A DNA stretch of 20,276 nucleotides, from the NCBI GenBank assembly GCA_001953115.1, contig LSSL01000316.1, forward strand, positions 1-20,276, written 5' to 3'. Shown here in pieces: positions 11,360 to 19,912 of this stretch. Within the stretch, counting starts at the first letter, position 1, and each line of letters starts with the position of its first letter. This DNA comes from Smittium mucronatum (Eukaryota; Kickxellomycota; Harpellomycetes; Harpellales; Legeriomycetaceae). Below the pieces are notes generated by a model. That model did no database searches. It was not told the origin of the DNA and worked only from the letters and a program-made list of their open reading frames with translations. A program made the translations under genes and the position numbers.

Positions 11360-11949
11360 CGTCTGTAGACTGAGAAAATATGGAAAATATGCTTCCTGGG
11401 ATCAAGTTTTTGTTTTGAGAAAGTGTGTCTATATTCTCTCTTTTATTCTCAGTAGTTCTGATTAGCTCATGTCGCCAAATTTACGGACGTAACATATAGT
11501 GGTTGTGTTATCGGAATAGAAAAAAATCGACTTCCCCACCACGCTCTCAAACCTAAGTGCATATAGATTCTTCATTAGACTATTTATGTTGACTGAATAT
11601 TTTTCTCTCTCAGAATACATAAAATAGAGTATGGTCGGGGATATATAACGATCACCTAGGCTCTGTCACTGAAGTCTGTGAGTTGCTCCAATTCTGGAGT
11701 CCCCGTAAAGAATAAGTGATATTTCAACTACAATAGTTGTTTCTTCCATAATGATAGCATCTATATTTCCAGTTTTGTAAGCTGCATCACTGATTTCCAT
11801 TATTTGTTACAGTGTAGGAACTGTTTTTTGAGTTCCAAAAAACTTTCTAAAATCCGTATTTCCACTATAAAGATTATATTAATTTATTGGAATTTACCAA
11901 TAAAGCTCGTATGACATCTCAAAGTCTTTTTAACTGATATCATAATTTA
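11360..11949 (-). pseudogene. RT connection and RNase H domain of the DIRS-like element
   Basis: The frame of the RT continues without a shift through LGMVINTRNIYFKVHPTKI, LRREAG and TSFIGKFQ (the VP-x-x-KI, LRREA, ASFIGK series of DIRS connection regions) to FFTGTPELEQLTDFSDRA at about 11709-11656, the TPELEVYTDAS start of RNase H. After a one-base shift come SEREKYSVNINSLMKNLYAL, then VVGKSIFFYSDNTTTICYVR (DNTT near 11508), ELLRIKERI and SLQTSKGD where ADKLSR would stand. RNase H removes template RNA during reverse transcription. The glycine-rich GWG after the first Asp is replaced by RA-stop. Several nonsense codons are present. Confidence 0.82.
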
Positions 11950-12725
11950 TCCGGCTTCTCTCCTAAGATCGAAGATCTTGGTTGGATGCACCTTGAAATA
12001 GATATTTCTTGTATTTATTACCATTCCCAGAAGTATGAACGACTGTGATAATGTTTACAATGACTTCTCAGATCTGTACTTGAGTCTAAGCTCCAAGATC
12101 TTGTAATAAATTTGCCGCGTTTTGGTCTCACGAATTCCCCTTGTTTCTCTTATGGATAAAGGATAGTATAGATAATGTTATATTCGTGTTCCTTTCGACC
12201 TGGCATAATTCAAGAGTTTTTTAAGGATGATATTGAAAGTCATTAGTTTTAGAGAGAGCTCAAATTGAAGAACTCCAAAGCGGAAGTTTTGACCATTCCA
12301 TTAAAATATCAGATACTTTCTGCATTTCTTGTGGATCGCTATGTGCATGAATTCATCAAGAAGGTTTATAGACTTAATTTTTTCTTTCCTGCGTAACATC
12401 CGAAATTCATATGATAGATTTTTCCTCTTGTAATTAATATCCTCCATAGATAGATTGAGTTTCCAAATAAAGAGGAAAGAACGAACTCCACCATATTTCC
12501 TGGTTATCATAAAAAGAGAATAATATATGTCTAGTTTTCTGGACTGTACCTTCACTAATTCCACTTTGATAGGATAAAATTTACCTCCTCTGTGATAATT
12601 CAGCTGTCCTCTCGACTCAATTTGCGTTTTCACTGATGAAGGATTTGGATTTTTATACTATGTATTCTTGACCAGACTCTAAATCCCTTCTCAATTATGC
12701 TCCGAACCCATCGACAGTCAGTTGA
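11950..12725 (-). pseudogene. Reverse transcriptase domain of the DIRS-like element
   Basis: The block begins with RWVRSIIEKGFRVWSR (about 12713-12666), the WVL-x-I-x-x-G(F/Y)R segment found before the RT in DIRS elements. After a frame change an open frame (12301-12633) contains KYGGVRSFLFIWKLN, matching K-x-GG-x-RP-ILDLR-x-LN, and SINLLDEFMHIAIHKKCRKY, matching SIDLKDAF-x-HIPIH-x-x-x-RKY. After a stop the same frame continues FRFGVLQFELSL, matching the LPFGLS motif, then ILKKLLNYARSKGTRI and HYLYYPLSI (about 12177-12151). The catalytic YLDD box has become YLYY, both Asp codons turned to Tyr codons by single changes, and the first catalytic Asp (SIDL) is Asn. This polymerase cannot work. Confidence 0.88.
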
Positions 12726-12768
12726 TTTAGTCATTTCCGATTTGATAATAGCTAAGCATCATTTCGCT

Positions 12769-12779
12769 GGGGGGGGGGG
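12769..12779 (+). repeat. G11 tract inside the DIRS-like element
   Basis: Eleven consecutive G on the plus strand (C on the coding strand of the retroelement), between the Gag-like ORF and the RT. Long G runs are rare in such AT-rich DNA and recur at three other places in the window. Confidence 0.8.
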
Positions 12780-12980
12780 TAATTTAAAGCCTCTACTGGG
12801 ACAATCTCCCACGTCCGTATCATCCTCATAGAAAAATTGATGTGTTGTCTGTTGGCCTGCCATAGGAAGTTGGCTCAGAAGTTGCATCAGAATTATTTCA
12901 CGGCACAGTAGCAGTGTTGAATGACTTGCGCGTTCATTTGGAAATTATTACACCGACTTTCGTGAAAGGACTGAAATCAT

Positions 12981-13560
12981 TTATTTCTCAACACTGGTTT
13001 TTTGGATAATAGAGTATCTAGTTCTTACTGGTCCATCATCCACGTACTCAGATGTTAATGGTTGCATCTTATTTCCATAAAGATACATTCCTCGAAGCAG
13101 ATTGTCAAAATTTGCTTATGTTATAGTAGCAGCATTGTCTTATGGTAAATCTCTCATATCTACATCAAAAGAAGATTCAGAATCTTCGGAAATACTAATA
13201 CCTGAGTTATCCTGAATTTTTAGATGAATAAAATAATCTATTTGTCGTATTGCTTGAGCTAGAGCCAAATGTAATACATAAAGTACAGATTCTACTTTCT
13301 TTAATGAGATCGGCGCTTAGTCGTTTAGAGTAGGTGATGTGTAATTAGTAGAAATATTCCTATAGCAAAATTATATATCAACCTTGCACTCGTCTTCATT
13401 CATTGATGACCTAAAGAATTTCTTTTCGATTGATGGTAGAGCAATAATATGCTCGGGGCAAATTATCAAGCCCCTAACAATGACCAGTTATAAAAAACTG
13501 GGTAAAATAATTCCACCAAATCGCTTCTTTCAGAGATAGTAAATTGTATTTCTATGTCAA
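12981..13560 (-). pseudogene. Gag-like ORF of the DIRS-like element
   Basis: One minus-strand frame from about 13500 to the TAA at 12981-12983 has few stops. It reads IIALPSIEKKFFRSSMNEDE, then ISLKKVESVLYVLHLALAQA, IRQIDYFIHLKIQDN, an acidic stretch ISISEDSESSFD, and NAATITQANFDNLLRGM, ending in TSVEK. The LPSI-x-K-x-FF block, the alpha-helical LALAQA(I/T)R-ID segment and the TITQ-x-N(F/L)-N-L segment are the pattern I know from putative Gag (ORF1) proteins of DIRS elements. It would form the nucleoprotein particle. The start is unclear: an ATG at 13591-13593 is in another frame. In-frame stops include one in the VDI-stop-FC segment and one just after TLND. Confidence 0.7.
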
Positions 13561-13593
13561 ATACCTTATTATATTAGACGCTTCTGGGTCCAT

Positions 13594-13854
13594 CGTGTTT
13601 TGAGGGAATATATCTTTGTAAATAGAAAAGTTTGGAAGAATTTTTGAAAACTTTTATGCTGATAGAGCACCTTTGCGAAAGAAAAAATGATGAGGATAAC
13701 ACTAACATGTTCTTTACAGCTTAGGTCATATTTTTTATTAGTTCATTTAATTCACTATTTTTATTGGCTTTAAAAATTATGGTTTAGTTTTATTCAATAA
13801 GATGATAACAGTTTATATTTCTATTCTCTGAAGTATAATGTGATATAAAGAATA
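13594..13854. other. Short AT-rich spacer
   Basis: About 260 bases between the start of the retroelement coding region and the end of the next decayed frame. It should contain the 5' leader and possibly the 5' terminal repeat of the DIRS-like element, but no repeat was seen. Confidence 0.5.
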
Positions 13855-16020
13855 TTATTTTTTTGATTTGGAACTTTTTATTATTACCGGTGCACAATTA
13901 GGATAATTTCTCTATTCTGTGTAATGCAAATACGGAAATGTTACACTTTGGTTAGGATTCTGACAATAATTTATGTATGGTAGGCATATTAATGCTACTT
14001 TATTATGATATATAAATCTTTGTATTTCAATTCCAGTGGATAAGTTTATAAAGTCTTGCGAGACAGGATTATATGAATCCTGCTCTCTTATCTCAAATAC
14101 GAATTTATTCTACTAAAGTTGGCCACTTATAAAATATTTAGCTATTTAGTACTTAATTAGTTTTATTTCATGTGATTAATTGCTCGACAGCAGCAAGCAC
14201 TCTTTTTGGCGGTTATCACACCTTTATCCAGCACTCAAAAGCCTAGCAATTCTAAAATCCACATTTGAATATTTTATATTCATTAAATTTTTGTATATGA
14301 AGTTTGTGCCAATTAAATTCACCGATTGAGGTTTTTATATTTTTTTCTCGTCGAATTTTGGCTTGTGTGGATTTTGTAGTTTTTTTTGGTCACATGGAAA
14401 AACATCCTCTCACCATTGGTTGTTTCTCTTTCTGATTTTATTAGACTGAGTTAATTGACATTTATGGAGGAAATATTCAGAATGAAATTCTTTTACAGCC
14501 AGCCTCTTGAGTTCCTCATGAAAAATAACAGGGCTTTTTGGCATTATGTTTGAGTTTTTTTGATTTTACTGTTGTATAAGAATGTCTTGATTTTTCATTA
14601 AAATATGATTTTACGAGTTTATTGATGAAATCACATCAAATTATCGATTAATGCTATATCGACCCTGAGTTCTATTTTTGAAAATAAATTGAATAATCGA
14701 TCATATGGTATTTGATAAAGTCAAATTATCATTATAAAATAGTATCAGCTATTTCATCTGATGTTATTTTTGGGGTCGATGACATGAATATTTAGTTATA
14801 ATAAACATTTTTGGTTTTTGGTTTTAACTTCTAACAATTGAGTATTCTCTAATAGAGGTCATTTTTTGAGTAACATCAGTTAAGATGTTTATAATTTTCA
14901 CAATTCGAATTATTTAATTCTTCATAACTAATTCATCAAATAAATCATTTATACGATTTAATTTTTTGTCCCCAATTATTATTCTTTCATTCTTACATTC
15001 TTCGATTATAACGATTCTGACTTAACTCTCAAATTCTCTATGAAGAAAACTTAAAGATTCTTTAAAATCATTATCATATAATTTTATTTCAAAAAAATTT
15101 ATTCCGATTTTTATATGGGCCAATTTTATATCGGAAGTTCCTCTACTGTTCTCAATTGCCTGTTCAACTCCAAATATCGGAATGTTTTTTTATTAGAACG
15201 AGAATCCAAATTTCTTTATTTTTTATTTAAGGGCATACCGATTTTCAGCAACCTGTCTGCTTGCATTATCTGAAGAATTCTTTCGGATTTCTTAGAAGTG
15301 TTGATCATGCAGTTTTCTTTGTATAGAAGACAGGACAAATAATTTTTTGGAGAACTTTTTTGAAGAAAAAATTTCATCCCAATGGGAGATATTGAGCTTC
15401 TCTTTCTTCACACAATTCTCGAATATTCAAATTACACGCAGGGGAGAAAGTTCTAATTTGATCATTTTGGTATGAAAAAAATCAGAGAGCCCTCATATTA
15501 TGGGATTTTTTTTATAAGTATATCCTAATCTGTCCAAACAGTATGATTTAGGTCAAAATTTGGTCTAGAAATCTCAAAAAAAATTTGAAATCAGGGCATT
15601 AGTATCATGATAACAATGAAAAATAAAGTAGGTGTTTTTGATCTTCAAATCATCCTTTCTCATATTGTTGATGTCAGAGATGGACCTGGATACATATTCG
15701 ACACCATCCTTGCTGTTACCACTAAATTGGCTCCGGGAACACTCTATTCCCTTGTCTGAGTTTATAGCGCAAACTTTCTCTAGCAGTACTGGTATCCTTC
15801 ATGGAACATGTGCTTGGCTGAGACATATAAATATAATCTCATATAAATTAAGATATTATATAAGTATTTTTAATTTTTAATTTTTCAATTTTCAAAAAAA
15901 AAAATTTGAAGCATAGAGTTCTTGTTTTCTTTGAGGGGGTCCGGCCAAATATCGGTTTTAAGGCCCAGGGAAGTTTTCCAAAGCTTGGTTTTGAAGACCT
16001 GTGGATAAATTTTTTTTAGT
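13855..16020 (-). pseudogene. Unidentified decayed 2.2-kb reading frame
   Basis: A single minus-strand frame can be read from 16020 to a stop at 13855 without any frame change, about 722 codons. From 15840 down it has roughly 27 stops in 662 codons, about half what I would expect for DNA this AT-rich. Long open pieces have balanced, protein-like composition: KKNLSTGLQNQALENFPGP; RIPVLLEKVCAINSDKGIEC through NNMRKDDLKIKNTYFIF; IFGVEQAIENSRGTSDIKLA; SPVIFHEELKRLAVKEFHSE; FEIREQDSYNPVSQDFINL through VALICLPYINYCQNPNQSV. I do not recognise a family and see no transposase or polymerase signature. It lies upstream of, and on the same strand as, the DIRS-like element, so it could be an extra ORF of that element, another transposon or a dead host gene. 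The plus-strand frame at 15632-15880 is taken as its shadow. Confidence 0.5.
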
Positions 16021-16392
16021 CTACCCTTTACCAAAATTTAACCATAACAATTTGATGTGTTTAGAAAGTCTTGGTTACTATATTCTTGGTAAGTTTAAAA
16101 TAAAAAACCAAAGAACTTGATGTGTTATCTTATTGTTTTTTTTTTTGGTTTTAGTGTCAAGATCTCAATCGATTTTCTTTTCACCTTTTTGATTCTTTTT
16201 TCCTATAATATATCTGAGATATATATAAAAACTAATTAAAGATAGCCTGATACAAAATACAGCTTTCTAATTCTAGCTGGGAATCTTTTAACAGCTGGCT
16301 TAGTGGGGATAAAATGAAAAATCATAATAGAAATACACTTTTTTGATGGTGGAATTATCAATTCTATTGGATGATTCAATTATAAAAAAAAT

Positions 16393-16662
16393 CTAAATAA
16401 GAGAGAGAGAGTCCAAATAAAGACTCGTTTCAATTATGTTTTGGACTATGGGGTGTTTTTTAAGGGAATTTTCTTGCTTTATGTAATTTTTCATTTTTAT
16501 ATTTTGAATTTTTTTGTGGGGTGTGCTGAAATTTGGTTCAGCATTTCTGGAAAGTTCACTAACATTGTTTTGTTCACCCATAGTGGCGTTTTTATGCAAT
16601 TTTTCCTTAACCAACATGGTCCACAAAGGCTTGGTTCTCTTAGAGCGTTTAAGTTCCTTCAT
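16393..16662 (-). CDS. Small hypothetical ORF or coding remnant, 89 codons
   Basis: The minus strand is open from ATG at 16660-16662 to a stop at 16393. It encodes a lysine/asparagine-rich polar peptide starting MKELKRSKRTKPLWTMLVKE and containing MGEQNNVSELSRNAEPNF. Its first half has the balanced composition of a real protein; the last third becomes low-complexity. Two plus-strand frames overlap it (16441-16671 and 16514-16753) but are hydrophobic and look like shadows. Just upstream a minus-strand ATG begins MKRVLFDTDN and runs into the C13 tract, which in another register could join this frame. It lies upstream of the decayed frame 13855-16020 on the same strand and might be its N-terminal part. 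No family recognised; it may equally be a chance ORF. Confidence 0.25.
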   Translation of the reverse strand: MKELKRSKRTKPLWTMLVKEKLHKNATMGEQNNVSELSRNAEPNFSTPHKKIQNIKMKNYIKQENSLKKHPIVQNIIETSLYLDSLSLI

Positions 16663-16688
16663 TCAAGATAGGTTATACAAAAAAAAAT

Positions 16689-16701
16689 GGGGGGGGGGGG
16701 G
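16689..16701 (+). repeat. G13 tract
   Basis: Thirteen consecutive G directly after an A7T run. It is one of four long G runs of the window and lies just upstream (minus-strand sense) of the small ORF at 16393-16662. Confidence 0.85.
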
Positions 16702-16751
16702 ATTATCTGTATCGAATAAAACCCTCTTCATTGAAAACCCGAAATATTTTT

Positions 16752-16770
16752 GAAGATGTCTCACATCTTC
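16752..16770. repeat. Perfect 8-bp inverted repeat with 3-nt loop
   Basis: GAAGATGT-CTC-ACATCTTC forms a perfect short hairpin. It is followed by an AT-rich stretch with T runs, but nothing links it to termination of a defined gene. Confidence 0.5.
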
Positions 16771-17486
16771 GAATAAGCGACTTTTTTTCAATAATTTGCG
16801 TTTTTTCAAATTAGATATGTTTTTTCATCTTTTTCTTATTCGTTATATGCAAGATTCTTTTCATAATCAGGCTTTTTTTACTATGTAAACCATTGGCTAA
16901 ACTTGGATTTATTTAAAACCAGACCAATAAAAATAGAAATGGATACTGGCCTCAATAAATTTTTAACATTTTGCCAATAGATTATTTTTTTTTGCAATTT
17001 TATATTCAAGATTAATCAATAATTTTGTGCTTGTTCTTAACTCTGTATTTCCAAATTAAGGAAGTAGTAAAAATTTAGTAGGAAAGTGTCTGCTCTCAAA
17101 GAGAATCTCCCATATATGGCTAACGATTATTCAACTTTCAGATTATTTTTTAAAAAGGTGAATTTATTTGGATTTTTTTGGATTAATAATCCGGTTTTTA
17201 ATTTTTTGTAAATAAATCTCTCGATTTAGTAGGTCGCCCATCATCATTTCATTATAAATAAAATCAATAATAAATCCTATCTGATTATGATAGTAAAATT
17301 AGACACGAATGCAATCATCTATTTGAATTAAAAAAAACCTCAATCACTAAAAATTTTATTATTGATTATCTAATATAAAAATATACCCCTAATAAAGCTG
17401 CTATCGAAAACTAACCTTCGTATTTTCTTGATAATTTTTTTATTTAAAATACTATAGCAACTATAATATATTCAATAGCCATGGTT

Positions 17487-18466
17487 CTATAAATTTAGGA
17501 GAGCGAAATTATAAACATCATGGCAGACAATTCCTTCCGGATTTTCCAGTTTTGGAAGAACTATTTTATCACATTTCAAACTGGTATTATAGTTAAAGTA
17601 TAATGCAGAAAGATGCTTTAAAGAACTACACTCTACGTTCAATAGGCTTTTATTTTCTTTTAAATGAAATCTTTCGGCCTTTTCCAGATTCGGGAAAGCC
17701 AGACTTATAAAATGTCCAAAAGATAAAAATAAATCTCCATTTGCATATATCAAGGATTCCATTTTTATATCCAAAATGTACTCTAATATCATATCTTTTT
17801 CCACATATTTAAGTTTAGGGGCTAATACGATGGTATTAGAGTCGATGTTAGAAATCTCTAAAATAGATATTTTTTCCAGATTGGGGAATTTCACTCTTTC
17901 CAAATTCTTATTGTTAATTAAACTTATATTATCCATTATAGTTGGGCTTTTTAATTCAAATTGAGATATCCCACATCCAATCACGCCTATATTACTAGTA
18001 TTTTTCAAATTTGGAATTTCAATCGTAGTAAGGCGAGAATTATTTTCAAAATAAAAACTCCCAGCAACTTCCAGCTTACCAAAGCCAACTTTATGCACTG
18101 AATTATTATCAACAAGAACTATATCCCCCCCCACGGATTCAAGAGAAGTAAAGATAACTATTTCTGCATTATAATTATTTTCAAATATTAACGACCCTTT
18201 CACTTTTTTTAGATTTGGCAAATATATCTCTTTTAAATCGGTATCCGAAATTTTTAAATCCCCTTTTATCTCTTCCAAGTAATAAAATCTTTCTAAATAA
18301 TCATATTCTTTGACTTCTCCATTGACTTCAATTGAAATTTCTGCTGTGGCTATAATATAATAAATAAGATTTTAAGGCTAGATAAGGAGCATCCATCTTT
18401 AAATCTGAATTTTTTACCTAGATTAGCAGAGAAAAATAAAGCAGCGATAAAAATAAAAAACTTCAT
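17487..18466 (-). CDS. Secreted leucine-rich / receptor-L-domain-like protein, two exons
   Basis: The only gene here that looks intact. Exon 1 (18466-18418) starts MKFFIFIAALFFSAN, a hydrophobic signal peptide. Exon 2 (18349-17487) carries the body to a stop at 17487-17489. Splicing at CTAG^GTAAAA and TTATAG^CCAC restores one frame of 303 residues, with ANLATAEISIEVNGEVKEY across the junction. The body consists of about ten units of roughly 22 residues, with hydrophobic residues at regular spacing and repeated PNL or KL turns: LPNLKKVKGSLIFENN, IPNLKNTSNIGVIG, FPNLEKISILEISN, FPNLEKAERFHLKENKSL. This resembles the right-handed solenoid of receptor L-domain proteins such as the fungal Ecm33/Sps2 family; leucine-rich repeats of BspA type are an alternative. 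No membrane helix or GPI signal is seen at the C-terminus, so secretion is the likely fate. A TTG at 18276-18278 merely opens the exon 2 frame and is not a likely start. Confidence 0.82.
18350..18417 (-). other. Inferred 68-nt spliceosomal intron
   Basis: On the minus strand it begins GTAAAAAATTCAG and ends TTATTATATTATAG. Without splicing the signal-peptide frame runs into TAG at 18350-18352 after 39 residues. With removal of exactly these 68 bases (not a multiple of three) it joins the long downstream frame, and the split codon G/CC encodes Ala in a plausible signal-peptidase region. A possible branch region is CCTTAAAATC, 20-25 bases before the 3' end. A frameshift mutation or sequencing indel is the alternative, but the boundary fit to GT-AG favours an intron. 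Confidence 0.72.
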
Positions 18467-18474
18467 TTTTTAAG

Positions 18475-18480
18475 TCCTCC
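18475..18480 (-). promoter_or_regulatory. G-rich motif just before the start codon
   Basis: The minus strand reads AAAAAGGAGGACTTAAAAA immediately before the ATG at 18464-18466. GGAGGA lies 8 bases upstream. In bacteria this would be a ribosome-binding site. In some microsporidia short GGG- or CCC-like motifs are conserved just upstream of start codons, which would fit a eukaryotic reading. It supports this ATG as the start; its function is inference. Confidence 0.4.
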
Positions 18481-19912
18481 TTTTTATTTCAAGAGCAGAA
18501 TGGGAAAATACACCAATCTCGATAAGATTGTATTAGGAGGTAAATATGTAGGTATTTATACATTTATTAATAAAAAATAAATTGTTAAAGAGCTTGTCTA
18601 TTGATGTTATTAAATTTGTAGGATTTTTCGAATGAACTTCCTTTGAATTCCTTTAGTTTAACATAAAAATTTTGAACAGGGATTTAAACTTAAATCAATC
18701 GGCTATCTGCTTTTGATAAAGCTAGTTTGTTTCATTATGCATACTTTACTTATATTATATTTGCTATTTTCTAGCCTAACAAAACGAAACGTGTCTTTTC
18801 AATTTCTATTTGTTGTAATGGATTTATTTATAATAATGCATATTTACACTTTACACTAAAAAACTCTGCTAGTGTCGATTTTATACCTTATAAGATTTTT
18901 ATATAATCAAAACTAGATAAACCAACTATAAAACTTCCAATAACTTGCATACACATTTCAGTACATGAAGCATAGCCAAAATAAAAATTCTAGAATCATA
19001 TAAAGGTGATTTTACCGAATTAGACTTATTATTTTAGAAAAATCATTTATTATTTATAATATTTTTCATCTAGAATATTCTTCATCTACACTCAATCTTT
19101 TCCGTCAATATTCCAATTTTCTTTGATTTGTTTAGATTAATTACCCGAGTTTGGTTTTTTTTTAAAAATAAAGAACTTAATTGGGCTGGTGACCTAAAGT
19201 ATGAACAATCAATAAGTATTGGGCGTGATTGATTTTTAGGAAAGATAGGATTTAAAAAGATTTAAAATTGGTATCGATACTCAGAATGATAGGAATCGAG
19301 TTTCAAATTTTAGTTTTTTTTCATCACGACATTTTACAATAGGATATTTGATCCATTTTTTTAGGTTTTTTGATTTATGTAAGTAAAAAAAATTCTTGGG
19401 CAAACACTAGCCAATCTATTAGTATTACTAATCAAAGAATTTTAATAGACTTAAAATACTGCATTATTTTCTTATCCATTAGCTATTTGTGATAGCAAAA
19501 TCAAAAATTATAAGAAAAAGTTTATTAGTTCTAATAATTTGTTCTGTATCATTACTTCATGTATAGTTCCGTTTATAATAATTTTCAAAGTTGAAAATAT
19601 TGACATTTTTTTTAAATCTTTTACAGGTCAAAAATTTTAATTAAATTTCAATTTACTAAATTAAGTGTTTACTATACATGAACGCAAAAACCAATCGAAT
19701 CATCAATCTGAATTGGAAATAAAATAAATCCTTAGAGTTCATCTTTTTAAGGTGTTGAGAAAATATGAACCCAGATTATTTAAAGTGGTAGAATCAATCG
19801 GCACAATTATATATCCTTTTCCCTCCTAAGAGTGGAAAACCTTGTCGTGTTTAGGGTCTTGATAGTGTACTTTTCGAATAAAAATATAGAAAAATTTCAC
19901 TCACTTCTGTGG
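18481..19912. other. AT-rich stretch without recognisable gene
   Basis: About 1.4 kb upstream of the secreted-protein gene and before the right repeat copy. Stops are dense in all frames. The plus-strand AGGAGGTAAATATGTAG near 18535 looks like a ribosome-binding site but leads into an immediate stop. No RNA gene recognised. Confidence 0.6.

Larger units (their letters stand above)
9934..13593 (-). mobile_element. Degraded DIRS-like (tyrosine-recombinase) retrotransposon
   Basis: Read on the minus strand the order is Gag-like protein, reverse transcriptase, RNase H, a linker with a VVPD motif, then a tyrosine recombinase. RT-RH followed by a tyrosine recombinase instead of a DDE integrase defines the DIRS/PAT/Ngaro order. 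Only about 400 bases separate RNase H from the recombinase, too few for the methyltransferase of many DIRS-group members, so a PAT- or Ngaro-like arrangement, or a deletion, is possible. Much of the interval (about 10300-13600) is visibly richer in G+C than its flanks. Many stops, a few frameshifts and loss of catalytic residues show that it is dead. Terminal repeats were not found, so the outer limits are the coding limits: the stop at 9934-9936 and the first plausible ATG at 13591-13593. Confidence 0.88.
16021..17486. other. Region without firmly supported gene
   Basis: AT-rich, with a GA-rich microsatellite near 16401-16411, a small minus-strand ORF at 16393-16662 (listed separately), a G13 tract at 16689-16701 and a short perfect hairpin at 16752-16770. 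From 16780 to 17486 I see only AT-rich sequence with dense stops. Confidence 0.5.

Noticed and set aside
15560..15790. Resemblance of a minus-strand segment (DGVEYVSRS, NNMRKDDLK) to the GGVD region of piggyBac transposases
   Set aside because: The frame that best continues the segment upstream gives no YN-x-x-MGGVD context, and no piggyBac catalytic block or Cys-rich tail was found around it.
15632..15880. Plus-strand open frame of 82 codons with balanced composition
   Set aside because: It is antisense to the least damaged part of the long minus-strand frame (15840-15590) and shows no family motif; treated as a shadow.
18534..18550. Plus-strand AGGAGGTAAATATG resembling a bacterial start region
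   Set aside because: The ATG is followed directly by TAG, so it cannot start a gene.
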